The position numbers and the translations under genes were made by a program. The notes under the pieces were generated by a model. That model was not told the DNA's origin, made no database searches, and saw nothing but the letters and a program-made list of their open reading frames with translations. From assembly GCA_020847375.1 (NCBI GenBank), contig JADLCB010000019.1:186001-250000 (forward strand): 64,000 nucleotides of DNA, read 5' to 3'. Below are positions 44,873 through 53,522 of the stretch, one piece after another (position 1 is the first letter of the stretch; each line of letters starts with the position of its first letter). This DNA is from Phycisphaerales bacterium (GTDB taxonomy: Bacteria; Planctomycetota; Phycisphaerae; Tepidisphaerales; Tepidisphaeraceae).

Positions 44873-45796
44873 TCACTGTGCGGGCTGTTGCCCCACAAGC
44901 TGCAGAAGCTCATAGCGTGTCCTGGTGGCCCCGCTCCGGGTCTCAATGATCGTTTCCTTGAGCCGTGCCGTACAGTGCTGGTTCGTCAAAGCCGGCATCT
45001 CTTCCAGTGCACCATCCGAAACATCGTCGCCAACCCGACCCGTGATCGGTTCTCCGTCGTCCGCGTGGAAGTCGAATCGACGGGAATCGAGCGTGACGCC
45101 CCGGAAGATTCCCTGCTTTTCCGCGTCCTGTTCGCGGGTCTTAGTGCCGCTTACCCGCTCGAAAGCCTGAGCGACCTGCCCGTGATTCAGCCTGCATTCC
45201 AAGTCGCCGCTGACAACGCGCACGTCGGCCTGATTGTCCGCTACAACCTTGAAGAAGTCCTTGAGCCGGTGGAGTACACGCGGCGATGCCTCAGTCATCG
45301 CAACGGCAAACCCTTCATCGCTTTCCCCAGCCGATTTGATGACCTCGGTGAGCCTCACCAGCACGTCGGCCAAGTGTTCTCCGGCAAATAGGTCTTGCGG
45401 ATCAGGCTGCGAAAGCTCCAAGCCAAAAGACCCGCGCGGCAGCCCCGTTAACAGCAATTTCGCTTCGCCTTCGTCGCGCCGTGGCCCGCGCGCTCCCACG
45501 TTGCCATGCTTCGTGGCCGCGTACTGTGTCTTGACCATTTCCAGGAACGGTTCAAGCACCTTGGCGGCAAATTCCGCGTCGATGCCGCGCGAACCCATGA
45601 CCGGCTGGCCGGTGAAGAACAGCACGGTTCGCGGCTGCTTGCCCGCTTGCGGCAGGGTCCGTAGCTCCTGCTCCAATTCCTGCTTGCGCTGGCGCAGACC
45701 GGGAGCCATGAGCGGATGGTTGCCTGCCAATTCAAGCAGGCGGTCCATCTCAAGGATTTGTCCCTGAACGAAAGATCGCTGGCCTAGTGTGCTCAT
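44873..45796 (-). CDS. Unrecognised 307-residue partner of the DUF6932-like gene
   Basis: No family was recognised. The protein begins with a helical segment (MDRLLELAGNHPLMAPGLRQRKQELEQ, spread over residues 17-43), then a beta-containing middle (RTVLFFTGQPVMGSRGIDAEF), a region with RGSFGLELSQPD and LVRLTEVIKSA, and a C-terminal half (FDFHADDGEPITGRVGDD; ETRSGATRTRYELLQLVGQ). There is no signal peptide or membrane span. Its ATG overlaps the stop of the upstream gene by the ATGA type, so the two are surely co-translated. It may be an antitoxin, adaptor or effector of a two-gene module. Confidence 0.72.
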   Translation of the reverse strand: MSTLGQRSFVQGQILEMDRLLELAGNHPLMAPGLRQRKQELEQELRTLPQAGKQPRTVLFFTGQPVMGSRGIDAEFAAKVLEPFLEMVKTQYAATKHGNVGARGPRRDEGEAKLLLTGLPRGSFGLELSQPDPQDLFAGEHLADVLVRLTEVIKSAGESDEGFAVAMTEASPRVLHRLKDFFKVVADNQADVRVVSGDLECRLNHGQVAQAFERVSGTKTREQDAEKQGIFRGVTLDSRRFDFHADDGEPITGRVGDDVSDGALEEMPALTNQHCTARLKETIIETRSGATRTRYELLQLVGQQPAQ

Positions 45797-46344
45797 AGCA
45801 AGCTCCTCAGGTACGTGTCAGCGTCAGCATCTTCTGCAGGCGTGTTCAACTCAATCCGCAACATGCCTTTCCAAACGCCGTCGCGGCGGTGCGAGAACAG
45901 GCCGATCCAGTACCGCGCGGACTCCACAGTCAACAGTGCATTATACGCGACATCCACGAAATAGTGGTCCAGTTGAAATTGCGCCTTGATTTCCGGTTGG
46001 TCCTTTAATACTGGCTGTGCGGCAAAGACGGTCTGTAGCGCGTTGACGTTGGGCGTCCAATAGAGGGTTGCCACGTCCAAGTCATTCGGCGGCCGGTTCT
46101 CCCGTGTTTCGATGTCTTCCAGAAAGCTCCCGTCCAGCCATTGAAAGCCCTGAAACTCCGCCGCCCTCAGTAATTCGCGGAAGCGCAGCAGGCCATCAAG
46201 GATTTGTCGCCGCTCCGGGGAAGTTGCGAACCGCTGGCATAGCTCCAGCGTGGTACAAGGGTAGGGCGAAAGCTGAGCGGGCAACGTGGGGTTGCCCAGG
46301 TGCGGCGGCAAGACGAGGTTGGTATCGAAGGCCGGTATCGGCAT
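45793..46344 (-). CDS. DUF6932-like predicted nucleotidyltransferase
   Basis: A 183-residue protein starting IPAFDTNLVLPPHLGNPTL, as DUF6932 proteins do. The core WLDGSFLEDIETRENRP followed by PNDLDVATLYW has the G-S-x(n)-D-x-D arrangement of the nucleotidyltransferase fold (metal-binding aspartates in DLD). Members of this fold serve in toxin-antitoxin and defence modules by adding nucleotides to RNAs or proteins. The ATG lies 6 bp from the end of an IS3 remnant, whose terminal GGAAAGG is well placed as its ribosome site. The partner gene follows with a 4-base overlap. Activity is inferred only. Confidence 0.74.
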   Translation of the reverse strand: MPIPAFDTNLVLPPHLGNPTLPAQLSPYPCTTLELCQRFATSPERRQILDGLLRFRELLRAAEFQGFQWLDGSFLEDIETRENRPPNDLDVATLYWTPNVNALQTVFAAQPVLKDQPEIKAQFQLDHYFVDVAYNALLTVESARYWIGLFSHRRDGVWKGMLRIELNTPAEDADADTYLRSLL

Positions 46345-46350
46345 GGTAGT

Positions 46351-46615
46351 TGACCTTTCCCACGAACCGCGGTCGCATCATGGTGCGTCAATTCAAGGCT
46401 GCCTCGAATATGTCGGGGCTGACATAGCCTAACGCTGAATGACGCCGTCGGCGATTATACCATCCCTCAATCCACAGCTGCCACTGCTGCTGGTACAGCT
46501 GATAGGCATACTGCACACCTCGGTCACTGTGGTGCAGCAATCCTGGCCCCGGCATCCGGGTCTGGATGGCCCGGTTCAAGGCATCCAAGCGAATCTGCTC
46601 GTTAAAAGTTCATCC
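46351..46615 (-). mobile_element. IS3-family remnant with internally deleted orfB
   Basis: On the minus strand it encodes HHSDRGVQYA of the rve integrase core joined directly to IEGWYNRRRRHSALGY and the end SPDIFEAALN. The segment that normally lies between, with the catalytic glutamate, is deleted; the join has CAGCTG on both sides. The terminus reads TTCGTGGGAAAGGTCA and ends in CA at 46351, as IS3 elements do. Its 3' 127 bp are nearly identical to the copy at 52207. Transposase stop is at 46388. Confidence 0.85.
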
Positions 46616-46730
46616 ATTGCGACCGATTTAACCGGTCAACAAGGATGACACTTCTATTTGAGCTTAACAGTGACGATTCTACTGGCGTACAACAAGCAGA
46701 TAAAATTTTACTTGCATCGCGGAGAATCCA

Positions 46731-46760
46731 TGATATATTATCGAGTATCAGTGATATATT
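46731..46760 (+). promoter_or_regulatory. Direct repeats upstream of the GntR gene, possible operator
   Basis: tgatatatt occurs twice (46731-46739 and 46752-46760) with 12 bases between them, in an AT-rich stretch ending 17 bp before the GntR start codon. GntR regulators usually bind paired sites near their own promoters. The 46616-46777 gap holds no other gene. Confidence 0.4.
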
Positions 46761-46777
46761 TTACATGGATGTGAAGC

Positions 46778-47572
46778 ATGCCAGTGGTATTTTCAAACAG
46801 GTCGTCAAAGGCATACGCCTTCATCCGCAACCAGTTGATTACCGGCCGATTGCGGGCAGGTGCGCGGGTGGTGGATGCGGAAGTGGCGACGGAGATGGGG
46901 ATCAGCCGTACGCCGGTGCGGGAGGCGTTGATTCGGTTGGAGAACGAGGGATTGGTTGAGCAGGTGCCGCGGGTAGGGATATTCGTGCGGATTCCGACGG
47001 CGCGTGAACTGATTGATATGTATGAGATGCGGCGGCTGCTGGAGTCTTACGCGGCGGCGAAGGCGGCACAACGGATCAGCAAGAAGCAATTGACGGAGTT
47101 GAAGTCCCTCTGCGAGGTTCAGCGTGAAGATGCCATGGAGTGGCGGCGGAGCAAGGGAGAGGCATTGTCGCCAGAGGTGGAACAGCGTGGTGTCTTGGCG
47201 GATGCCGAATTTCATCTGATCATCATGAGGGCTGCGGGAAATCGGCGGCTGATGCGGATGGTGTCTTCAATGCACTTGATGAGTCGTCTGGTCGGACACA
47301 ACTGGAGCAATCCCAAAAAGCACCCGCCGCTACACTATGCCGCCCACACGCTATTGGATCACTATCGCATCTACCGGGCGATCGAGCGGAGGGATTCCAA
47401 GTCGGCTTCGTACTGGATGCGGCGGCATTTGCGGCCGCGACGGGATGTCGCGGCGGATTTAAGGCGATTGCAAGCCAATTTGAGCGATTCCAAGTCGGGG
47501 TTTGTGGATTGGCCGCAATCGACCCGGAATTCGCTGCGGGCGATGGAGGAGAAGATCGAATCAATTGAATGA
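46778..47572 (+). CDS. GntR-family regulator with FCD domain (FadR subgroup)
   Basis: A 264-residue regulator. Residues 10-75 are the winged helix (AYAFIRNQLITGRLRAG, VATEMGISRTPVREALIRLENEGLVE), and the rest is an all-helical FCD ligand domain (ELIDMYEMRRLLESYAA; DAEFHLIIMRAAGNRRLM; HTLLDHYRIYRAIERRDSKSA). The metal-binding positions Asp/His of FCD appear as D..H in DAEFH and HYRIY. FadR-type regulators respond to sugar acids or other small acids. It heads the plus-strand cassette reaching 51853 with only 40 bp to the next gene, and probably controls it. Confidence 0.9.
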   Translation: MPVVFSNRSSKAYAFIRNQLITGRLRAGARVVDAEVATEMGISRTPVREALIRLENEGLVEQVPRVGIFVRIPTARELIDMYEMRRLLESYAAAKAAQRISKKQLTELKSLCEVQREDAMEWRRSKGEALSPEVEQRGVLADAEFHLIIMRAAGNRRLMRMVSSMHLMSRLVGHNWSNPKKHPPLHYAAHTLLDHYRIYRAIERRDSKSASYWMRRHLRPRRDVAADLRRLQANLSDSKSGFVDWPQSTRNSLRAMEEKIESIE

Positions 47573-47612
47573 ACGTGTGTTCATTTTTATTTCTCATTTT
47601 TTGGAGGTCTGT

Positions 47613-48338
47613 ATGAAAGCGTTCGCGAATATTGTGTTGGGTTTGGCGGTGGTGGGCGTGCCGGCTTCGGCCGCGCATGCGGTCTTGATCACAAATGGGA
47701 GCAACACCACGTTGTTCTACGATAATTTTGAGGGTGTGACCCCACCTCATACGCCGGCGGCTGTGACAGGCACGTGGTCAAAAAGTGGCAGCCCGCTCGT
47801 GGAAACCGGTACAATGCCTCACGCGTATGAGGGGAGTAACTATCTCCAGATAAGCCGCGCTACCAGTGATCTGGCATATGCCGACTTTGGCAAGCAGGAC
47901 AGCGGAACGCTCCAGGCAGAGTTCATGGTTTATGTGCGTTCGGCCGACTACGTCACCTATGGCGCGCAGATTGCGGCGCGCAATGCAGCCGTGGACGCCT
48001 GGGCCATCATTCTGACGCCCACGGCCTCGGGAACGGTGCGTTATTACGACGGAGGGGGATATTCGGATTCAGATGCCACTATCGCGTTTGACACGTGGCA
48101 GAAATGGATCGTCAATGTTGACCTGTCGACGGCTACATACAACTTTTCCGTGGACGGTGTGCAGGGATTGTCAACGCCCGATTCATTCCATGAGGGCGCA
48201 ACCGATCTGCAATACATGGCGTTCACCAGCGGTAACGGGACGAAGCCGCAATTCCTGGTGGATGCGGTCCCTGAGCCGGCAACCCTGAGTCTTCTGGGCT
48301 TGGCCGGGCTTGGCATATTGGGCCGTCGGCGTCGTTGA
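47613..48338 (+). CDS. PEP-CTERM protein with LamG-like domain (cassette 1)
   Basis: A 241-residue exported protein. A signal peptide (MKAFANIVLGLAVVGVPASAAHA) follows a GGAGG site. The body is a concanavalin/LamG-like beta sandwich (LFYDNFEGVTPP, LQAEFMVYVRSADYVTYG, FDTWQKWIVNVDLSTATYN). The C-terminus VPEPATLSLLGLAGLGILG with RRRR is a PEP-CTERM sorting signal: VPEP motif, hydrophobic span, basic cluster. It is presumably handled by an exosortase encoded elsewhere and ends up at the cell surface. Likely binds or displays on polysaccharide. Confidence 0.88.
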   Translation: MKAFANIVLGLAVVGVPASAAHAVLITNGSNTTLFYDNFEGVTPPHTPAAVTGTWSKSGSPLVETGTMPHAYEGSNYLQISRATSDLAYADFGKQDSGTLQAEFMVYVRSADYVTYGAQIAARNAAVDAWAIILTPTASGTVRYYDGGGYSDSDATIAFDTWQKWIVNVDLSTATYNFSVDGVQGLSTPDSFHEGATDLQYMAFTSGNGTKPQFLVDAVPEPATLSLLGLAGLGILGRRRR

Positions 48339-48430
48339 TGACGGTGTGGCTGCGCGTTCCCCTCTCAAAGGGCATCGATGAGAGGGGAACGTTTTATATT
48401 CAGCGGCACGGATGGGTAATGGAGCGAAGT

Positions 48431-49657
48431 ATGTGGCGAATAACGATGTATTTGCGAATGCGGATGGCGGTCGTTGCCGCCTTTGTTGTCACGATGGTTG
48501 CCGCGAATGCCCTGGTATCAGCGCAGCCGACGGGCGAACTGCAACACATGATCGAGATCTCGTGGAGTCGGGGGTCTGATTTGCCGCAGGGATTTCAGGA
48601 CAGCACAGCGGGGGTATTGGATGGGTATCTCATCACGGCCGTTGGATTTTGCCAGGGCGAGGTGAATGTTCCTGGAAAGTCAGACAAATATCCCCGTGGC
48701 TTTTTGAAAAAAGTTTGGGGATTGCAGTTGAGCAACCCCGCGACCGGGTGGATGGCTTTGCCCGATTTCCCGGGCGATGCCCGACAGGAAGTCTTTGGCG
48801 TTGTCGTCGGGGACGCATTTTATTGCTGGGGTGGGTTCAGCTACGAGAAACCGCTGACATACAAAGATGGATATCGGCTGTCCAAGTCGGGCGACAAATG
48901 GACATGGGAAAAGTTGCCTGATTTGCCCTGGCCGATCTGTAGTGCGGGGATTGTGGCCATTGGCTCGAAAATATATGTCGTTGGAGGGTCGCAGTATGAT
49001 GGCAACGGATTTTACACTCAATTCGGGCCGCAGGGGGAAATTTCGAGGGTTGGTTCGCGCTTGGTGGAGTTGGACACAGCCGACCTGACGGGTGGTTGGC
49101 GAGAGCTTGCGCCGTGCCCTGGCACGCCTCGGTGGAGTTTCTCAGCGAGTGCCGTGAACGGGAATATTTATGTCTTCGGAGGCGGCAGTGGCAATGACAA
49201 TGCCACAGGTTCATATGGCTCCATTGTTGACAACTGGATGTACAATCCCGCTGGCAATGAATGGACGCGGCTGGCAGACCTGCCCGTTTCCAGCGGGAAT
49301 TTTGCCGCCGGTCCGGTGGTGTTTAACGACCAGTACATCTTATTGATTGGCGGATACCAGTATCCCAAAATTCTTAATCCTGACGGGAGCGTACGCGATG
49401 CGTATGGCCGGGCGGCCAAGCATTATCCGGCCCCGCACGAATATTTCAGCGATATGTTCGTGTATGACACACGGAGCGGAACGTATGGCGACGCAACGCC
49501 GCTGCCCTTGAACAACAATCGGCCGGCGGCCGTGATCCTGAAGGACAAACTGTATCTGATCGGCGGTGAAACAGGTGGCGCGGTGGTGGATGGCGAACAT
49601 TACGGTCATCATCCGGACTTGTTGCTGGTGGGTGACTTGCATCTGATTAAACCATGA
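48431..49657 (+). CDS. Exported kelch-repeat protein, NanM-like
   Basis: A 408-residue protein with a signal (MRMAVVAAFVVTMVAANALVSAQ) and several kelch blades: AGVLDGYLITAVGF, VVGDAFYCWGGFS, VAIGSKIYVVGGSQ, AVNGNIYVFGGGSG, VVFNDQYILLIGGYQ, VILKDKLYLIGGETGG. The six-bladed propeller is like N-acetylneuraminate epimerase (NanM). Start ATG 48431 is 6 bases after GGAG; 48419 is an alternative, and the frame extends up to 48335. Whether it acts on sialic acid is unsure, since kelch proteins with other substrates look alike. Confidence 0.82.
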   Translation: MWRITMYLRMRMAVVAAFVVTMVAANALVSAQPTGELQHMIEISWSRGSDLPQGFQDSTAGVLDGYLITAVGFCQGEVNVPGKSDKYPRGFLKKVWGLQLSNPATGWMALPDFPGDARQEVFGVVVGDAFYCWGGFSYEKPLTYKDGYRLSKSGDKWTWEKLPDLPWPICSAGIVAIGSKIYVVGGSQYDGNGFYTQFGPQGEISRVGSRLVELDTADLTGGWRELAPCPGTPRWSFSASAVNGNIYVFGGGSGNDNATGSYGSIVDNWMYNPAGNEWTRLADLPVSSGNFAAGPVVFNDQYILLIGGYQYPKILNPDGSVRDAYGRAAKHYPAPHEYFSDMFVYDTRSGTYGDATPLPLNNNRPAAVILKDKLYLIGGETGGAVVDGEHYGHHPDLLLVGDLHLIKP

Positions 49658-49669
49658 ACTGGAGTGCGT

Positions 49670-50458
49670 ATGTCACAAAAAAAGGCCTTCACATTGGTCG
49701 AGCTGCTGGTGGTCATAGGGATCATAGCCACTCTTATCGCCATCCTTTTGCCCGCATTGACCAAGGCACGCCAGCAGGCACTGAGCGTCCAGTGCTTGTC
49801 GAATCTTCGTCAAATCGGCATGTCCGTACAGGTTTACGTATCGCAGAACAATGGAAAAATGCCCCCGCTCTTTCAGCGATGGGGGAGTTATCCGCTGGAA
49901 CCGACTCTGGATGGCGGAGGGCGTGGCTACTCCATTTTTGGAATACTCGTCAAAACGACGGGCATAACGATGTCGGTGTTCCGTTGTCCCAGTGACACGC
50001 GGGAATATCCATTCAACGAGGAGAGCTTTTACATACCAACGCCGGACGAATATGGGGACTGGGGGACATCGCTCTATCTTTCTGATTATATGGTGCCGGT
50101 GATGGGGTTTGCCAATCCGGAGCGGCGGCTTCCCTGGTCGGTGCCCCAAGACGCTACTTTTGTTTCCAACAGAGGGCTGCTTGATGCGGCCAGGGTCAAA
50201 AATCCAGCGGACAAAATGCTTGTGTGGGATGGATACATGGCTTACTTCACTATTAGCTACGGGGCTTACCAGTTGCTGGGTTTCAATCCGCAGCCGGGCA
50301 GCGCTAGCTACGACAACTATTACTGGACCATGTTCCGGCACAACGGCGGGCGGGCCAAAGGTCCAAATTGTCTCTTCGCAGACGGCCATGTGGCGACGAT
50401 CGACTTGAGGGGGATGCTGCGAAATCCCCAGGAGGATTGGTTTACCATGTCGCGGTAA
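49670..50458 (+). CDS. Pseudopilin-like protein with H-x9-DG C-terminal element (cassette 1)
   Basis: A 262-residue protein with a type IV prepilin leader: [27 protein letters not shown], cleaved before Phe after a short basic leader with Ala rather than Gly at the -1 position. The helix (NLRQIGMSVQVYV) is followed by a beta domain, and RHNGGRAKGPNCLFADGHV is the H-x9-DG element found in the abundant planctomycete pseudopilin group. GGAG precedes ATG 49670; a GTG at 49664 is possible. Such proteins are usually numerous and often lie beside carbohydrate enzymes. Confidence 0.9.
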   Translation: MSQKKAFTLVELLVVIGIIATLIAILLPALTKARQQALSVQCLSNLRQIGMSVQVYVSQNNGKMPPLFQRWGSYPLEPTLDGGGRGYSIFGILVKTTGITMSVFRCPSDTREYPFNEESFYIPTPDEYGDWGTSLYLSDYMVPVMGFANPERRLPWSVPQDATFVSNRGLLDAARVKNPADKMLVWDGYMAYFTISYGAYQLLGFNPQPGSASYDNYYWTMFRHNGGRAKGPNCLFADGHVATIDLRGMLRNPQEDWFTMSR

Positions 50459-50476
50459 TCGCGAGGGGATAGGATT

Positions 50477-51853
50477 ATGGATATTGGAACCCGGCTGGAA
50501 CTGTTCCTGGATCGGCGCATGATTGAATCAATGAGCGGGACAGATCTGGTCCTTCATGAACCTCGGCCGGCAGGTCGGGCCATTGCCTTTGATCTGCCAT
50601 GGGAGGGGAAGTACTCTGCTTATCCAACCATTCTTCATGGATCCAATGGATATCAACTCTACTATCGTGGCGAGGCGGAGGCGGGCCCTGACGGCAACAG
50701 CGCCGAAGTGACCTGTTATGCGGAAAGTACCGATGGGCTTCATTGGACCAAACCGAATTTGGGGCTGTTCGAGGTGGGGGGAACACGTCGGAACAATGTC
50801 ATTGCAGCGCACGAACCGCCGTTCTCCCATAACTTTTCCCCGTTTATTGACGTGAGGGGGAACGTTCCACCGGAGGAAAAATACAAGGCGTTGGCGGGAG
50901 TGGTGACGAGCGGGTTGCATGCTTTTGCTTCGGCGGATGGTGTGCGATGGCGGCGATGGAGGAACGAACCGGTTTTTCATGATCAAGGATATGTGTTTGA
51001 TTCGCAGAACGTTTCGTTCTGGTCCGAGTCCGAGCATTGCTACGTCTTGTATTACAGAAAATTCGTCGAGGGCATCCGCACGGTTGCGCGGGCCGAGTCG
51101 AAGGATTTTTTGCACTGGACTGAAGGCCGGGTGATGACGTTCAGCAGCCATGCGCCGACCGTGCGGGAGCAGTTGTACACAAATCAGACGCAGCCGTATT
51201 TTCGTGCACCACATGTGTATGTTTCGCTGGCCGCCCGGTTCATGCCCGAACGCCCGGCACTGGGGGAGGCCCAGCTGAAAACACTCGGCATTTCGGTCGA
51301 TCATTGGCAAGGTCTGGACTGCTCCGATGCCGTGCTGATGAGTAGTCGGGGCGGTTATGAATTTGATCGGACGTTTCCACAGGCGTTTGTTCGTCCCGGA
51401 GGCGATGTATTGGACTGGACATCACGCAATAATTATCCGGCATTGGGCATCATCCAGAGCAGCCCGATGGAGATGTCGATCCATGTGCAGCGAAATACGG
51501 GTTGGTTATCCAATTATCTGCAGAGGATGATACTTCGGCTGGATGGCTTCGCATCCGTGCAAGCCGGGTATGAGACCGGTGAATTGTTGACAAAACCGCT
51601 GACGTTTAAGGGGGAGCGGCTTGAGATCAATTATGCCACGTCGGGCGCGGGGGGCATACGAGTGGAGGTTCAGGATGCGAATGCAGCGACTATTCCGGGA
51701 TTCGAGATGAAGGACTGCCGGGAGATCGTCGGTGATGAAATCGCACGGAAGGTGGAGTGGACTGATGGCAGCTTGGCGCATTGGCAAGGCAGGCCGGTTC
51801 GACTGCGATTTCAGATGAAAGAAGCCGATCTGTTTTCGTTTCGCTTCAGATAA
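50477..51853 (+). CDS. Beta-propeller glycosidase-like protein (GH32/GH43-type)
   Basis: A 458-residue protein with no signal peptide. It has propeller-like segments YSAYPTILHGSNGYQLYYRG, CYAESTDGLHWTKPNLGLF, LHAFASADGVRWRRW, ARAESKDFLHWTEG, and a C-terminal beta domain (GGIRVEVQDANAATIPGFE; RPVRLRFQMKEADLFSF) like the beta sandwich of GH32 enzymes. The acidic catalytic residues cannot be assigned with certainty. It follows the pseudopilin by 18 bp as the last gene of cassette 1. A related role to the sialidase-like protein at 57597 is likely. Confidence 0.74.
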   Translation: MDIGTRLELFLDRRMIESMSGTDLVLHEPRPAGRAIAFDLPWEGKYSAYPTILHGSNGYQLYYRGEAEAGPDGNSAEVTCYAESTDGLHWTKPNLGLFEVGGTRRNNVIAAHEPPFSHNFSPFIDVRGNVPPEEKYKALAGVVTSGLHAFASADGVRWRRWRNEPVFHDQGYVFDSQNVSFWSESEHCYVLYYRKFVEGIRTVARAESKDFLHWTEGRVMTFSSHAPTVREQLYTNQTQPYFRAPHVYVSLAARFMPERPALGEAQLKTLGISVDHWQGLDCSDAVLMSSRGGYEFDRTFPQAFVRPGGDVLDWTSRNNYPALGIIQSSPMEMSIHVQRNTGWLSNYLQRMILRLDGFASVQAGYETGELLTKPLTFKGERLEINYATSGAGGIRVEVQDANAATIPGFEMKDCREIVGDEIARKVEWTDGSLAHWQGRPVRLRFQMKEADLFSFRFR

Positions 51854-51919
51854 TCAATGCGGCATCACCACTACCCCAACAGCTGTTCCCGCAGCAACGC
51901 CAGATTCCAGAACAAATAA

Positions 51920-52206
51920 AATCTCCGGTCGGTCAGCACCAGAATGGAGACGCTCAACGGTGCGATTCTGAATCTGGCCGGACCGGGGCAGAAGATCAGC
52001 GGCATCATGCCCTGCGCGGTGATCCGCCCTGGCGACATGGCCGACCAGATTCTCGACCGCGACAAGCATCCGGCCTGGCAGGGCCAGCGTACCAGGCTGG
52101 TCTATGCCTTCCCCACCAACCAGAAGCTCTGGGACAAGTATGCCCAGATTCGGGCTGACAGCTTCCGCAACGATGGCGATGGGAGTGAGGCCACCCAGTT
52201 CTACCG
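51920..52206 (+). pseudogene. Phage terminase large subunit fragment
   Basis: The frame reads METLNGAILNLAGPGQKISG, then IMPCAVIRPGDMADQILDRD, LVYAFPTNQKLWDKYAQIRA and DGDGSEATQFYR, typical of the middle of phage terminase large subunits. An in-frame stop lies just upstream (51917), and the frame ends where the IS3 terminus begins, so both ends are lost. It is a decayed prophage piece. Confidence 0.8.
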
Positions 52207-52380
52207 TGCCCTTCCCCACGAATAGCAGCGCGTCATGTTGCGTCAATTCAAGGCTGCCTCGAATGTTTCGGGGCTGACATAGTCTAACGCTGAATGACGC
52301 CGCCGGCGATTATACCATCCCTCAATCCACAGGAAAATCGACCGTCTGGCCTCCTGCCGGTCGAACAGTTCACGGATGAC
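52207..52380 (-). mobile_element. IS3-family remnant: C-terminal part of orfB
   Basis: Minus-strand translation gives FDRQEARRSIFLWIEG, then WYNRRRRHSALDYVSP and ETFEAALN with stop near 52243. The terminus TTCGTGGGGAAGGGCA parallels the copy at 46351. The element begins inside the terminase fragment and, at its other edge, runs into the end of the regulator gene at 52370. Upstream sequence of the transposase is missing. Confidence 0.85.
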
Positions 52381-53482
52381 CGCTGGGTGTGTGGTTTTGC
52401 GCTGATTGGTGGGGCTTGCCCGTTGAAGCGCGCACGACCAGCTTGGGCAGCAGGTATTGCGGCATTGGATCCACCGCCTCGCCTCTCAACAGCGCATCCA
52501 GGCGTGAGATCGTCCATTCCGCCAGTTCACCGCGATCGATTCGAACCGTCGTCAGAGGCGGGTCCATTCGCGCGGCCCAATAGATGTCGTCCGTTCCGAT
52601 CACACTCAAATCATCGCCGACACTGCGACCGAGGCCCCGGGCGGCCTGGTAGACCCATGCGGCCGCATTGTCAGCACAAATGATCGCCGTCGTTTGCGGG
52701 TGGTCGCTGAGCAGTTGCCGACTCGATAGGGCGGCATCCTTGAGATTATGACCGCTGAATCGCACCAGATCCGGATTGGCCAGCAGGCCGGCGCGAGACA
52801 TTTCCTCGTAAAAAAATCGCACGCGCTGATGGTGGTCGCGGATATAAAAATCATCACGCGCATTGTGCAGGTAGGCGATATGCCGGTGGCCAAGCTCGGT
52901 CAGGTGCTTCACCCAATGCCGCACCATCACACGGTTGTCCACGAGGATGCTGTGGGGTGCATTGGCAGGCAAACTGGGCAACAGGAGCACCGAAGGCGCC
53001 GGTTTGGTCGCCAATGTTGCCGCCACGGTCGCATCATTCAGATTGATCAGTACCAGGGCTTCGGGCTTGAGCTGGTCGATATGGGACAGGATTTCATCGG
53101 TTTTGGCCCGCAAGGGGAGGGTCGTGGCACGCAACCAACCATCACGAACGCCCAGTCGGCCCACCAGGTGGGCGAGAATGTCGCCGTGGTAGGTGTGCTG
53201 TTCCAGCCATTTCGACTCGCCGAACAGCAGGATGTCCAGCCGTTGTAATTTCAGCGCAGGCTGCGGGGATCGGGTGAATATCCCCGCGCCGATTCGCGTT
53301 TCGATCAGCCCCTCCCGCTTCAATTCATTTAATGCGCGGGTGATGGTTGATCGGCTTACCGAAAACTTGTTCATCAACTGGACCACCGAGGGCAGACGCG
53401 ATCCCGCCGGAAGGATCGATGCCTTATCGAGCAGACTTAGTTTGAGCTGGTCGTACTTGAAGGTGCCTGGTGCTGTGGCCAT
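52370..53482 (-). CDS. GntR/LacI hybrid transcriptional regulator (AraR type)
   Basis: A 370-residue regulator with an N-terminal GntR winged helix (LLDKASILPAGSRLPSVVQL, FSVSRSTITRALNELKREGLIETRIG) and a LacI-type periplasmic-binding-protein domain (LVDNRVMVRHWVKHLTELGH; IGTDDIYWAARMDPPLTTVRID; LLPKLVVRAST). Such hybrids bind sugars and repress or activate sugar genes; AraR is the model. Its last codons and stop probably come from the adjoining IS3 remnant. It starts at ATG 53482, 40 bp from the end of the DUF4838 gene, and likely regulates cassette 2. Confidence 0.9.
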   Translation of the reverse strand: MATAPGTFKYDQLKLSLLDKASILPAGSRLPSVVQLMNKFSVSRSTITRALNELKREGLIETRIGAGIFTRSPQPALKLQRLDILLFGESKWLEQHTYHGDILAHLVGRLGVRDGWLRATTLPLRAKTDEILSHIDQLKPEALVLINLNDATVAATLATKPAPSVLLLPSLPANAPHSILVDNRVMVRHWVKHLTELGHRHIAYLHNARDDFYIRDHHQRVRFFYEEMSRAGLLANPDLVRFSGHNLKDAALSSRQLLSDHPQTTAIICADNAAAWVYQAARGLGRSVGDDLSVIGTDDIYWAARMDPPLTTVRIDRGELAEWTISRLDALLRGEAVDPMPQYLLPKLVVRASTGKPHQSAQNHTPSGHP

Positions 53483-53522
53483 CGTATTGATCCATTCAGT
53501 GTTTTAGAGCCTATTCAAAACT

